Notes: generated by a model from the letters alone, not told the origin. Shown: positions 1-7,357, numbered from the stretch's first letter. The stretch: 7,696 nt of DNA from Firmicutes bacterium UBA7709 (GCA_002482405.1 DLFX01000077.1:3638-11333), one strand, 5' to 3'. Numbers and translations are program-made.

Positions 1-626
1 GCGCCGTCATAGAGCACCCGCACATCGATCCCCTTCGCCGCCTTTGCCTTCAATATCTCCAAGATGCTGTTCCACATGAGGCCTTCCTGGATGATAAAGT
101 ATTCGAGAAAAATGTACCGTTCCGCTTTTTCGAGCTCCTCCATCAGCCGTTCAAACTTTTCCTCGCCGCTGGAAAGGTATTCCGCCTCTTCGTTCAGGAA
201 CAGCGGATAACCGGCGTACCTTTGAATATATCTCGACTGTTTCGCCGCGTCGGGATCTTCCCTTTCAAGCCGCTCCGAAACCTCTTCGTTTGTTTCCAGG
301 CATTCCAGGGTCTGCTGCCGGATGGCGTTCATCTTTTCCTTTGTCTTGTTGCCCGTCCGGTTGCCGTTCAGAAACAGATAGAACAGCCCTCCGAAAATAG
401 GGAAAATCATGATCGGTATGATCCAGGCGATTTTATAGGCCGGGTTCTCCCTCTTGTTTAAAATCCAGATCACCGTGGCCACGCTGAGGAAGATGCTGAA
501 TCCGTAGAATGCGGCAAAATATTGGTTAAACAAGAGGATAAAACCAATGATGAGCAGGACCTGGATCGCAATCGCGATGGCGAAAATGGTTATTTTAAAT
601 GTTTTTGCTTTGTGGACTGGTTTCAT
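1..626 (-). CDS. cls: Cardiolipin synthase, N-terminal part (runs off left edge)
   Basis: Reading leftward from the ATG at 624-626 gives 208 codons with no stop, so the gene continues beyond base 1. Residues about 11-33, 37-57 and 64-86 are hydrophobic segments; the last two match the PLDc_N membrane anchor of cardiolipin synthases (IIPIMIFPIFGGLFYLFLNG). After a charged linker come RYIFLEYFIIQEG and GIDVRVLYDG, typical of the first phospholipase-D half just before its HKD motif. Both catalytic HKD motifs must lie outside the window and cannot be checked. The family joins two phosphatidylglycerols into cardiolipin plus glycerol at the cytoplasmic membrane. The start is supported by GGAG at 634-637, 7 nt upstream, and by an extended -10 promoter further up. 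The gene is divergent from the DUF1846 gene. A related PLD-type phospholipid synthase is the only reasonable alternative. Confidence 0.9.
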   Translation of the reverse strand, partial: MKPVHKAKTFKITIFAIAIAIQVLLIIGFILLFNQYFAAFYGFSIFLSVATVIWILNKRENPAYKIAWIIPIMIFPIFGGLFYLFLNGNRTGNKTKEKMNAIRQQTLECLETNEEVSERLEREDPDAAKQSRYIQRYAGYPLFLNEEAEYLSSGEEKFERLMEELEKAERYIFLEYFIIQEGLMWNSILEILKAKAAKGIDVRVLYDG

Positions 627-668
627 AGTTCAACTCCGTTTGCGCACTTTTCGTAATGCTTGTACGAT

Positions 669-697
669 ATTATAGCATATCGCTTCGGCAATTGGAA
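669..697 (-). promoter_or_regulatory. Extended -10 promoter for the cardiolipin synthase gene
   Basis: On the minus strand, TGCTATAAT lies at 677-669, a perfect TATAAT preceded by the TGn extension. The hexamer 17 bp upstream (697-692, TTCCAA) is a poor -35, which is usual when an extended -10 is present. Transcription would start near 662, leaving a leader of about 35 nt before the ATG at 626. Confidence 0.6.
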
Positions 698-734
698 ATA
701 TCAAGCCTCAATCCAAAAAATCTTTTCGGCGCAA

Positions 735-763
735 TTGTGCGGCCGGATGATTTCTGGTATAAT
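735..763 (+). promoter_or_regulatory. Extended -10 promoter for the DUF1846 gene
   Basis: TGGTATAAT occupies 755-763: a perfect -10 with the TG extension. TTGTGC at 735-740 is a partial -35 with a 17-bp spacer. An imperfect palindrome (GCGCAATTGTGC, 729-740) overlaps the -35 and could be an operator, though nothing else supports that. Transcription would start near 770, so the whole 767-846 repeat would lie in the leader. Confidence 0.6.
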
Positions 764-766
764 TCC

Positions 767-846
767 TTTTGTTGTTTTTTTAAATGCAGCAGTAGAAGGA
801 AAGATTTTGTTGTTTTTTAAATGCAGTAGGCAGTAGAAAGAAAGAT
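767..846 (+). repeat. Imperfect ~40-bp tandem repeat in the leader of the DUF1846 gene
   Basis: Copy 1 (767-805) and copy 2 (805-846) share TTTTGTTG, a T-run, AAATGCAG, then CAGTAGAA(A/G)GAAAGAT. They differ by one T in the run, a TAG-containing insertion near 827-830 and one A/G change. The second copy ends directly at the start region of the gene. Copy 1 carries a better Shine-Dalgarno-like stretch (AAGGA, 796-800) than copy 2 (AAAGA). Confidence 0.8.
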
Positions 847-855
847 GTGGTGACA

Positions 856-2367
856 ATGGAAATAGGTTTTGATGCAAACAAATACATCGAAGAGCAGTCC
901 AGGTATATTTTGGAGCGCGTGAATGACCGTAACAGCGAAAGGCTTTACCTGGAGTTTGGAGGAAAGCTGGTTCAAGATAAACATGCCATGCGTGTTCTTC
1001 CCGGATTTGACGAAAACGCGAAGATCAAGCTGCTCCACAAAATGAGGGATCAGGCGGAAATCATCATCTGTATCTTCGCAGGGGATATCGCCACCAGCAA
1101 GACCCGCCAGGATTTTGGGATCACCTACGATCTCGAGGTTTTACGCCTTATTGACACCTTTCGAAAATATGACCTGTCCATCAACAGCGTCGTTGTCACC
1201 AGATACGAAGACCAGCCGGCAGCCAACATGTTTATCAATAAGCTGAACCGCCGCGGAATCACCACATACAAGCACCATTTCACAAAGGGCTATCCCACCG
1301 ACGTGGATACCATCGTCAGCGACGCGGGATACGGCGCAAACCCGTATGTCGAGGTGACCAAGCCTCTGGTAGTGGTAACGGGGCCCGGAGGCGGCAGCGG
1401 AAAACTCGCAACCTGCCTGAGCCAGCTTTATCACGATTACAAAAGGGGCGTCCGGGCCAGATACGCAAAGTTTGAAACCTTCCCCATCTGGAACCTCCCG
1501 CTGAAGCACCCCGTCAACGTGGCCTATGAGGCGGCCACCACGGACCTGAAGGACGTCAATATGATCGACAATTTCCATCTGGATGCTTACGGTCAGAAAA
1601 CGGTCAACTACAACCGTGATCTGGAGGTTTTCCCGGTCTTTAAGCGCATCATCGAGAAGATCACCGGCGAGGAAGCCGATTACAAATCCCCCACCGACAT
1701 GGGCGTAAACCGCGCCGGATTTTCCATCTTTAACGACGAAGTGGTGAGGAGGGCCGCCGAGCAGGAGGTCATCCGAAGGTACTTCATCGCTCAATGCGAT
1801 TATAAAAAGGGGAAGATCAGCGAGGATTCCCTGCTGCGGTCCAAGCTTCTGATGGACGACCTGAAGCTGAAGGTAGAGGACCGTTCCGTCGTAAAGCCTG
1901 CGTGGGATTATGCGGAATACAAGCGCAGCCTGGATAAGAGATACGAGAACGTGGTGGTCATGGCCATTGAAATGCCTGACGGCTCCTTTGTTACAGGCAG
2001 AAGCTCCAGGAGAATGGTCGCCGCCGCTGCAGCCGTCCTCAACGCCATCAAAAAGCTCAGCGGGCTATCCGACGATATTTTTCTGCTTTCCCCGGTCGTC
2101 CTGGAAACCCTCCAGCACCTGAAAACAGATATTCTTCACACAGAAAAGTCGAGCCTGAACGTGGAAGAGATCCTGAGCGCCCTGACGATTTCCGCCACCA
2201 CCAACCCCTCCGCCCAGGTAGCGGTGGAAAAGCTGCTGCTCCTTGACCGCTGCAAAGCTCACTGCACCGCCATTCTCAGCGACCGCGACGAGCAGACCCT
2301 GCGGGATCTGGGGCTGGATGTGACCTGCGACCCGGAATATCTCACCACAAACTTATATTTCAACTAG
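856..2367 (+). CDS. DUF1846 family protein of unknown function
   Basis: A full-length, 503-residue member of the DUF1846 family, recognised from conserved stretches throughout: [13 protein letters not shown] [32 protein letters not shown] [51 protein letters not shown] and DVTCDPEY near the C-terminus. The length is normal and no key segment is missing. The biochemical role of the family is not known to me. The glycine-rich [11 protein letters not shown] (about residues 176-186) resembles a nucleotide-binding loop, but this is inference. There is no signal peptide or membrane segment, so it is probably cytoplasmic. I chose ATG 856 because family members begin M-x-IGFD; in-frame GTG codons at 847 and 850 would add only three or two residues. 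The ribosome binding site is poor for all of these starts. It appears to be a single-gene transcript ending at the 2392-2446 hairpin. Confidence 0.92.
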   Translation: MEIGFDANKYIEEQSRYILERVNDRNSERLYLEFGGKLVQDKHAMRVLPGFDENAKIKLLHKMRDQAEIIICIFAGDIATSKTRQDFGITYDLEVLRLIDTFRKYDLSINSVVVTRYEDQPAANMFINKLNRRGITTYKHHFTKGYPTDVDTIVSDAGYGANPYVEVTKPLVVVTGPGGGSGKLATCLSQLYHDYKRGVRARYAKFETFPIWNLPLKHPVNVAYEAATTDLKDVNMIDNFHLDAYGQKTVNYNRDLEVFPVFKRIIEKITGEEADYKSPTDMGVNRAGFSIFNDEVVRRAAEQEVIRRYFIAQCDYKKGKISEDSLLRSKLLMDDLKLKVEDRSVVKPAWDYAEYKRSLDKRYENVVVMAIEMPDGSFVTGRSSRRMVAAAAAVLNAIKKLSGLSDDIFLLSPVVLETLQHLKTDILHTEKSSLNVEEILSALTISATTNPSAQVAVEKLLLLDRCKAHCTAILSDRDEQTLRDLGLDVTCDPEYLTTNLYFN

Positions 2368-2391
2368 CGAAAACAGCGAAAACGCCAATAT

Positions 2392-2446
2392 AAAAGGGGG
2401 GTGTCGCACTAAAACAAAAATTAGTGCGACAGCCCCCTTTCTTTTT
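2392..2446. terminator. Bidirectional rho-independent terminator between convergent genes
   Basis: The inner stem pairs GTCGCACTAA (2403-2412) with TTAGTGCGAC (2421-2430) around an 8-base A-rich loop. After one T-A pair and one G/G mismatch it extends through GGGGG/CCCCC (2396-2400 with 2433-2437) and AAA/TTT. The plus strand continues TTTCTTTTT and the minus strand ends CCCCTTTTA. It lies 24 bases after the DUF1846 stop and 6 bases beyond the kbl stop, so it can end both transcripts. Confidence 0.92.
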
Positions 2447-2452
2447 ATTATA

Positions 2453-3634
2453 TTACAGACCCATTTCTTCCTTGACCTGTTTAAAGCAATCCACGGCGAA
2501 ATCCAAATCCTCTTTGCTGTGGCTCGCGGATACCTGGGTTCTGATCCTCGCTCTTCCCTCGGGTACGACAGGATATGAAAAGCCTATCACATACACCCCT
2601 TTTTCCAGCATCCGTCCGGCAAACTCCGCCGCCACCTTGCTGTCGTACAGCATGATAGGCACGATGGGATGAACGCCGGGCAGCACGTTAAAGCCCGTCT
2701 TTGCGATCTCTTCTCTGAAATACCGCGTATTCTCGTGAAGCTTATCCCTGTACTGGGTTGAGCTGCTCAGCATATTTAAGGTCTGCAGGGCTGCCGCGGC
2801 AATAGATGGAGCCAGCGTATTGGAAAAGAGATATGGCCGGCTTCTCTGCCTGAGGAGCTCAACGATCTTCTTGTTACTGCTGGTATAGCCGCCGGAAGCG
2901 CCGCCCAAGGCCTTGCCAAGGGTGCCGGTGATGATGTCCACACGGCCCATAACGCCGCAATACTCCGGAGTGCCCCGGCCTTTCTCCCCCATAAAGCCCA
3001 CGGCATGGCTGTCGTCCACCATAACCAGTGCGTCGTATTCATCCGCCAGGTCGCAGATGCCGGTTAAATTGGCGATATATCCGTCCATAGAGAAGACGCC
3101 GTCGGTGGCGATCAGTTTGATTCTGGCGTTTTTCGAGGCCTCCAGCTTCGCCCTTAAATCCTCCATATCGTTATTCTTATACCTTAAGCGCCCGGCTCTG
3201 GACAGGCGGATTCCGTCGATAATGCTGGCATGGTTCAATTCGTCACTGATGATGACGTCCTCTTCCCCCAGAAGGGTTTCAAACAAGCCTCCGTTGGCGT
3301 CGAAGCAGGAGGAATAAAGTATGGTATCCTCCATCCCTAAAAAGCTGCTGATAGCGTCCTCCAACTCTTTATGAACCCCTTGGGTGCCGCAGATAAAGCG
3401 CACGGAGGAAAGTCCGAAGCCCCACCGGTCAAAGCTCTTTTTCGCCGCTTCGATCAACTGCGGATTATCCGCCAATCCCAGGTAATTGTTGGCGCACATG
3501 TTTAAGACCTGCGCCTTGCCGGTGGTGTCTATCCGGCTGCTCTGCGGGGAAAGTATGATCCGTTCTTCCTTATACGTGCCCGCTTCTCTGATGGCTTCCA
3601 GCTCCTTGCTGATATAATTGACAGCTGTTTTCAT
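2453..3634 (-). CDS. kbl: Glycine C-acetyltransferase (2-amino-3-ketobutyrate CoA ligase)
   Basis: A 393-residue PLP enzyme of the alpha-oxoamine synthase family that cleaves 2-amino-3-ketobutyrate with CoA to glycine and acetyl-CoA. Lys241 in [15 protein letters not shown] is the expected Schiff-base lysine (three less than E. coli KBL numbering). His135 in DELNHAS and Asp207/His210 in VDDSHAVG are the cofactor contacts, and Arg365 in [13 protein letters not shown] is the expected carboxylate-binding arginine. Length and N-terminus match KBL rather than BioF or HemA, and the tdh gene just upstream settles the assignment. The start has a strong site (GGGGGGAG, 3640-3647, 5 nt away). Only 15 bases separate it from the tdh stop, and the ribosome binding site lies inside that gap, so the two are surely cotranscribed. 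The product is cytoplasmic. No defects seen. Confidence 0.96.
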   Translation of the reverse strand: MKTAVNYISKELEAIREAGTYKEERIILSPQSSRIDTTGKAQVLNMCANNYLGLADNPQLIEAAKKSFDRWGFGLSSVRFICGTQGVHKELEDAISSFLGMEDTILYSSCFDANGGLFETLLGEEDVIISDELNHASIIDGIRLSRAGRLRYKNNDMEDLRAKLEASKNARIKLIATDGVFSMDGYIANLTGICDLADEYDALVMVDDSHAVGFMGEKGRGTPEYCGVMGRVDIITGTLGKALGGASGGYTSSNKKIVELLRQRSRPYLFSNTLAPSIAAAALQTLNMLSSSTQYRDKLHENTRYFREEIAKTGFNVLPGVHPIVPIMLYDSKVAAEFAGRMLEKGVYVIGFSYPVVPEGRARIRTQVSASHSKEDLDFAVDCFKQVKEEMGL

Positions 3635-3649
3635 TTGATCTCCCCCCGT

Positions 3650-4696
3650 CTAAATATTCGTCCAATCCAGTACGACCTTGCCCGACATGCCGGAATTCAT
3701 CGCTTCAAACCCTTTTTCGAAGTCCCGGAAGTCAAACCGGTGGGTAATTACGCCGGAGATGTCCAGGCCGCTCTGCAGCATGGTGGTCATCTTATACCAG
3801 GTTTCAAACATTTCCCGTCCGTAAATCCCCTTTATGGTCAGGCAGCCGAACACTACCTGGTCCCAGTCGATTATCGTGCCCGGTTCCTGAATGCCTAACA
3901 GCGCGATCTTCCCGCCATGATGCATATTGGTAACCATCCCTTCAAGGGCCTTCGAATTGCCGGACATTTCCAGACCCACGTCAAAGCCCTCTTTCATCCC
4001 CAGCTGTTTGATCACATCAGTCAAATTTTCTTTCGCTATATTTACGACTCTGGTCGCGCCCATCTTTTTCGCCAGATCCAACCGGTATTCGTTCATATCG
4101 GTCACCACCACGTGGCGGGCGCCGACATGCCTGCAAATGGCCGCGGCCATGACCCCGATGGGTCCGGCTCCCGTGATCAGCACATCCTCCCCGATCAGAT
4201 CAAAGGATAACGCTGTGTGCACCGCATTTCCCAGCGGATCAAAGCATGAAACGATATCATCCGGGATATCAGGACTGCAGCGCCAGACATTTGTGGCCGG
4301 TATCGCCAGATATTCCGCAAACGCCCCGTCCCTGTTCACGCCCACTCCCTGAGTGAATTTGCACAGGTGCCTTTTTCCGGCCAGACAGTTTCGGCAGGCT
4401 CCGCATACCAGATGGCCTTCCCCGGAGACTCTCTCTCCGACCATAAAGCCTTTTACGTTTGTGCCAACCTCTGCAATCTCGCCCACAAATTCATGCCCGA
4501 TGGTGATTGGCACCGGAATGGTTTTCTGTGCCCAGGAATTCCAATTGTAAATATGTACATCTGTCCCGCAAATCGAGGTCTTTTTGATCTTAATCAATAC
4601 GTCATTGATTCCTATTTCCGGAACGGGTGCCTTTTCCAGCCATAAGCCTCTCTCTGCTTTTCTTTTTACCAGTGCATACATTTCTTTCTTTTCCAT
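3650..4696 (-). CDS. tdh: L-threonine 3-dehydrogenase (zinc, NAD+)
   Basis: A 348-residue medium-chain zinc dehydrogenase that oxidises L-threonine to 2-amino-3-ketobutyrate, the substrate of the kbl product downstream. Catalytic zinc ligands are Cys43 (SICGTDVH) and His68/Glu69 (GHEF). Structural zinc cysteines are Cys98, Cys101, Cys104 and Cys112. The NAD-binding Rossmann turn is [10 protein letters not shown] (176-185), with the acidic Asp200 after it favouring [16 protein letters not shown] and [15 protein letters not shown] are signatures of threonine dehydrogenase rather than sorbitol or alcohol dehydrogenase. The ATG at 4696 has GGAGGAAAGGAAG (4707-4719) about 10 nt upstream; an internal ATG at codon 6 would give the length usual in other species but has a weaker site. 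First gene of the tdh-kbl operon. No convincing promoter is visible; a weak TTGAAA/TAGCAT pair before the ribosome binding site is possible. Confidence 0.96.
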   Translation of the reverse strand: MEKKEMYALVKRKAERGLWLEKAPVPEIGINDVLIKIKKTSICGTDVHIYNWNSWAQKTIPVPITIGHEFVGEIAEVGTNVKGFMVGERVSGEGHLVCGACRNCLAGKRHLCKFTQGVGVNRDGAFAEYLAIPATNVWRCSPDIPDDIVSCFDPLGNAVHTALSFDLIGEDVLITGAGPIGVMAAAICRHVGARHVVVTDMNEYRLDLAKKMGATRVVNIAKENLTDVIKQLGMKEGFDVGLEMSGNSKALEGMVTNMHHGGKIALLGIQEPGTIIDWDQVVFGCLTIKGIYGREMFETWYKMTTMLQSGLDISGVITHRFDFRDFEKGFEAMNSGMSGKVVLDWTNI

Positions 4697-4837
4697 ATAT
4701 CCAGCACTTCCTTTCCTCCATATGCTACTACATAATCGTCAAACTTTCAATCCTTCGTTGATACAAGAAATGCAATATGCAAAAAACTCTGCACTACACG
4801 CACTAAGGCCTGTCCTTCAATGCTTTCCGGCTGCGCA
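4697..4837. other. Intergenic leader of tdh with a short direct repeat
   Basis: Contains the tdh ribosome binding site and two exact copies of GCACTACACGC (4791-4801 and 4835-4845, 44 bases apart), the second overlapping the stop of the M20 remnant. No terminator hairpin separates the remnant from tdh, which suggests that the intact peptidase gene was once upstream in the same transcript. Confidence 0.5.
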
Positions 4838-5241
4838 CTACACGCCAAGATAAGAGAGAATGACGCGAATCTGCATCTCGATTCCGATGTCCAGGGAATC
4901 CTCATCGATGCGGAAATCCCGGCTGTGCTGCGCCGCCGTGGAAGCTTTTTGTTCGTTTCCGGTACCGATGAGATAGTAAATGCCGGGAATTCCCTCGCGG
5001 AAGAACTCCGCGATGGATATCGCATGGTAGCGGCAGGCCGCGCATACGGCGGTTACGAGCTCCCGGAAGCGGGCGTGAACCGCCTTTTCATTGGGGTGCA
5101 GGCAGCGGATGGAATCTTCCATTGTCAGTTCGCTGGGAATGATGTTCATATAGTCGCCGGAATGGATCGAGCCTACCGTGATGAGTGTCGGCTCGCTGAG
5201 GGTGCTGTATTCCATGGTCTGCATGGAATTGATCGCCTCCA
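4838..5241 (-). pseudogene. M20 family amidohydrolase/peptidase, C-terminal remnant
   Basis: The frame can be read from about 5241 (KLEAINSMQTM) to a TAG at 4838. TLITVGSIHSGDYMNIIPSE is the dimerisation-domain signature of M20 amidohydrolases (usually VGSIHGG...NVIP). IPGIYYLIGTGNEQ followed by HSRDFRIDEDSLDIGIEMQ is the family's C-terminal end, with its metal-ligand His retained. Intact members have roughly 380-400 residues; about 130 remain. The N-terminal metal-binding half is absent: a TAA lies in frame just before 5241, where homology stops. Between AVCAACRYH and AEFFREGIPG several dozen residues usually present are missing, an in-frame internal deletion. It could translate from ATG 5224, but without most metal ligands it cannot be an active hydrolase. 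In the intact state it would have hydrolysed N-acyl amino acids or peptides. The family is clear; the exact substrate is not. Confidence 0.8.
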
Positions 5242-5328
5242 GTTTACAAGGAACTACTTTTTATGCACCATTCTATTCCACAATATACTGTTTCAGATAG
5301 AAGAAGCTGGCAATCTGCTGTATTTATT
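5242..5328. other. AT-rich spacer between the roadblock-like gene and the M20 remnant
   Basis: No gene, hairpin with a T-run or recognisable protein fragment was found here on either strand. The M20 homology stops at its left edge and the small gene stops at its right edge, so a recombination breakpoint probably lies inside or at the border. Confidence 0.4.
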
Positions 5329-5700
5329 TTAAAAGAATTGCTTATACTTATCGCCAATATAGCAGAGAATAGAATCTGCTGCTTCTGTAATATTTTTAAC
5401 GTTTTCTACACAAATGGAGATATGCCCTTTTTTTAACGACCTTATCACTTGAAAAAAGTTCCCATATGCTATTATGACATGTCTTAATCCACCACAGTCA
5501 ATATCTCCCCGTTGTTTACCTAAAAGCAAGATACAAGGATTTACAATTTGTTCTTCATAAAAGTCACTATCGCTTGATGACGAATTACAAATATTGTCCC
5601 TTTGCTGTTTTATGATTTCATCTTCCCATCTTATTGCAACATATCGAATGTTCTTATCATACTCAAACAAGTCTTGAATAATTAGATTTCTGTTTTCCAT
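5329..5700 (-). CDS. Small protein with predicted roadblock/LC7-like fold, function unknown
   Basis: A 123-residue protein starting at ATG 5700, preceded 5 nt upstream by GGAGGA (5706-5711). A longer GTG start at 5763 would run into the permease remnant and has no such site. I do not recognise a named gene. From the residue pattern I predict helix (LIIQDLFEY), strand (IRYVAIRW), strand (EIIKQQRD), helix (EEQIVNPCILLLGKQRG), three strands (LRHVIIAYG, FFQVIRSL, HISICVEN) and a final helix (ITEAADSILCYIG). That order is the roadblock/LC7 topology, found in small regulators that often partner GTPases. No signal peptide or membrane span. The gene and its flanks are visibly AT-richer than the neighbours, suggesting separate origin. 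It sits between two gene remnants with no functional partner in view. The open frame and good ribosome binding site argue that it is real; the fold is inference. Confidence 0.6.
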   Translation of the reverse strand: MENRNLIIQDLFEYDKNIRYVAIRWEDEIIKQQRDNICNSSSSDSDFYEEQIVNPCILLLGKQRGDIDCGGLRHVIIAYGNFFQVIRSLKKGHISICVENVKNITEAADSILCYIGDKYKQFF

Positions 5701-5741
5701 AAGATTCCTCCATTTAAATAAAAACCCGCTACTGGTGAACT

Positions 5742-5828
5742 TGCACAATAAATCATAAACCACATGATAAGGCCGCCCATCAGGTATGCAAAGATGGCTC
5801 CGCCAGGTCCGGCGATATGCATTACATT
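5742..5828 (-). pseudogene. Fragment of an amino-acid permease (APC family, TM1-TM2 region)
   Basis: In the minus frame through 5822-5742 the translation contains VMHIAGPGGAIFAYLMGGLIMWF, which resembles the start of APC-family amino-acid transporters, where a glycine-rich first span is followed by aGPaGailaYliGGl. Only about 25-30 residues are recognisable out of about 450. The frame continues (SSPVAGFY, faintly like the family's MPVSGSF) until a TAA at 5684-5682. There is no family-like sequence before it, no start and no ribosome binding site. A non-functional remnant; other membrane families with a similar segment are possible. Confidence 0.45.
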
Positions 5829-5849
5829 CGGGGTCTTAAGTCTTAAGGT

Positions 5850-5906
5850 CACTTCAATGCTGCACGGCTTGCAGGCCTGGTTGATTTCCAGATCGCTCTG
5901 AACGGC
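5850..5906 (-). pseudogene. Possible N-terminal fragment of formate-tetrahydrofolate ligase
   Basis: Just after the decarboxylase stop, the minus frame reads QSDLEINQACKPCSIEV. Formate-tetrahydrofolate ligases typically begin with a segment of the form SDIEIAQxAxxxPIxEIA, so this looks like about 17 residues of that N-terminus. No ATG lies at the expected position (the codon is GTT), and homology ends after SIEV. The frame runs on without a stop into the permease fragment; the junction carries a 7-bp tandem duplication (GTCTTAA twice, 5833-5846). The stretch is short, so chance similarity is not excluded. Confidence 0.35.
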
Positions 5907-5908
5907 GA

Positions 5909-7357
5909 TTATTCGTCGCCGACGACCACCTCTCCCATGGCGTTTACTCCCATTACCTTTTCTTTGTTTTCGCGAAGCGTTTTTATATAAAGGAGCGTCT
6001 CCTTATCAAATTTCTCACCCGGGCATACCAGGGGAATTCCCGGCGGATAAGGAATGATGCTGGAAGCGCAGATTAAACCCTCAGCGTCCAGAAGTGGAAC
6101 TCTGATTTTATTTTTCGGTATTTCATAGATTGTCGACCTCTTGAAGGCCAGTAAATGTTTATTATCGTTTTCTTTTTTGCCGGGCTCTTTTTCACCGAAA
6201 CCGTTTTTACGGCGGTTTTCACTGATTTCCCGCAGCGCCCCTACAAGCCGTTCCATATCCGTCCTGGTATTTCCGATTCCCGTCATGCACATGACCAGAT
6301 CCCCGGTGTAGAGCTCAATAAATATTCCGTATTCGAGCAGCATATTTTCCAATTCATCTCCAGTGATCCCAAGCTTGCCTAAACTGAAATTGAGCTTGGT
6401 CCAGTCCATGCCCGGCACCTTTCCGATAAATTCCAGGTCCTGAATTTTCCCTGCTTCTTCGTAAAAGTAATCCAGGTTATCGGCCCATTCCTTCATCAGC
6501 AGAGGTCCGTGATCTTTCAGGATTCCCGCGTTGATGTCCAGGGAGGCCATCAGCAGATAGGACGGGCTTGTGCTCTCAACGCATTGAAGCTTATCCTCGA
6601 TGGCATATGAAGATACCCTGTCGGAATTAAGGTTGAGAACCGCGCTTTGGGTATAGGAAGCCAGCGTTTTATGAATGCTGTTGATAACGATATCCGCCCC
6701 GGATTCCTCCGCCGATTTTGGCAAGCCCCGTACGCCGAACTTGCTGAACATCTTCAGATGTGCGCCGTGGGCCTGATCGACGATCAGGATCTTGTCGTAC
6801 CTGTGAACGATTTCGGCGATGGCTTCAATATCGGAACAAATGCCGTAGTAGTTCGGGCTTGGCAGGATCACCGCTTCAGCGTCGGGATTGTCTTCCAGCA
6901 GTTTTTCGATCTCTCCGGGGGGAATCGCTCCCGAAATCCCATACTCCTGAATCAGCTCAGGATAAGCGTAAAGGGGCTGGATGTCGGCAAGGGTCAGGGC
7001 GTTGAATACCGACTTGTGGCAATTTCTGGCCATAATCAGCTTTTTCCCCTTTGGAACAGATGCCAGAATCGCCGCGAGAATCCCGCCGCTGGTACCGTTA
7101 ACCAGCAGATAGGATCTGTTCGAATCGTAGAGTCCGGCATATGCATCCTGGGCTTCTTTCAGAATGCCCTCGGTCTGAAACAGGTTATCCGCCCCGATAA
7201 TTTCGGTGACGTCGCAGTCCATATAATTTTCCAGAAACTCATTGAAACCAAATCTCTTATAGATCGCCGAGCCTTTGTGGCCGGGCATGTGAAATGAAAC
7301 CGGATTCCCCTTGGCGTGGCTGATTAAGAAGTCCTGTACGGGTGTCTTCATGCTCAT
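5909..7357 (-). CDS. Orn/Lys/Arg decarboxylase family protein (fold type I PLP)
   Basis: A 482-residue PLP enzyme of the Orn/Lys/Arg decarboxylase family, in the short Firmicutes form that lacks the N-terminal wing domain. Residues 21-29 (SFHMPGHKG) are the family start signature; GTSGG (88-92) binds the cofactor phosphate; His114 (RNCHKS) stacks on the ring; Asp194 and His197 (VDQAHGAH) contact it; Lys230 in NSIHKTL is the Schiff-base lysine. The C-terminal domain keeps SSIIPYPPGIPLVCPGE (432-448). Residues about 380-401 form a charged linker. Such enzymes decarboxylate arginine, lysine or ornithine to polyamine precursors; the substrate cannot be read from the sequence, so I give no symbol. 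AGGAGG at 7370-7375 lies 12 nt before the first ATG, a rather long spacing; a second ATG at codon 3 would be farther. A sigma-54-type promoter lies upstream. Downstream is only gene debris, so it is probably monocistronic. Confidence 0.93.
   Translation of the reverse strand: MSMKTPVQDFLISHAKGNPVSFHMPGHKGSAIYKRFGFNEFLENYMDCDVTEIIGADNLFQTEGILKEAQDAYAGLYDSNRSYLLVNGTSGGILAAILASVPKGKKLIMARNCHKSVFNALTLADIQPLYAYPELIQEYGISGAIPPGEIEKLLEDNPDAEAVILPSPNYYGICSDIEAIAEIVHRYDKILIVDQAHGAHLKMFSKFGVRGLPKSAEESGADIVINSIHKTLASYTQSAVLNLNSDRVSSYAIEDKLQCVESTSPSYLLMASLDINAGILKDHGPLLMKEWADNLDYFYEEAGKIQDLEFIGKVPGMDWTKLNFSLGKLGITGDELENMLLEYGIFIELYTGDLVMCMTGIGNTRTDMERLVGALREISENRRKNGFGEKEPGKKENDNKHLLAFKRSTIYEIPKNKIRVPLLDAEGLICASSIIPYPPGIPLVCPGEKFDKETLLYIKTLRENKEKVMGVNAMGEVVVGDE

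Noticed and set aside
767..846. Tandem repeat as a CRISPR array or insertion-sequence end
   Set aside because: There are only two adjoining copies without spacers, no cas genes, no transposase and no target-site duplication.
1141..1794. Long minus-strand open frame (217 codons) inside the DUF1846 gene
   Set aside because: It lies antisense to a clearly conserved protein, has no ribosome binding site and no recognisable family content.
2367..2392. AGCGAAAAC repeated twice after the DUF1846 stop
   Set aside because: Two 9-base copies in an AT-rich linker, too short and without associated structure to carry meaning.
2913..3317. Plus-strand open frames antisense to kbl and tdh
   Set aside because: Both sense genes are full length and motif-complete; the antisense frames lack ribosome binding sites and family-like sequence.
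4714..4742. TTGACG near tdh as a -35 element
   Set aside because: A correctly spaced -10 would fall inside the ribosome binding site, so no usable promoter results.
4820..5332. 170-codon plus-strand frame across the M20 remnant
   Set aside because: The minus strand carries M20 signatures over most of this span; the plus frame has no support and would be a shadow.
6647..7297. Long plus-strand open frame (216 codons) antisense to the decarboxylase
   Set aside because: The opposite strand encodes the complete set of PLP enzyme motifs; this frame is a by-product of its codon use.
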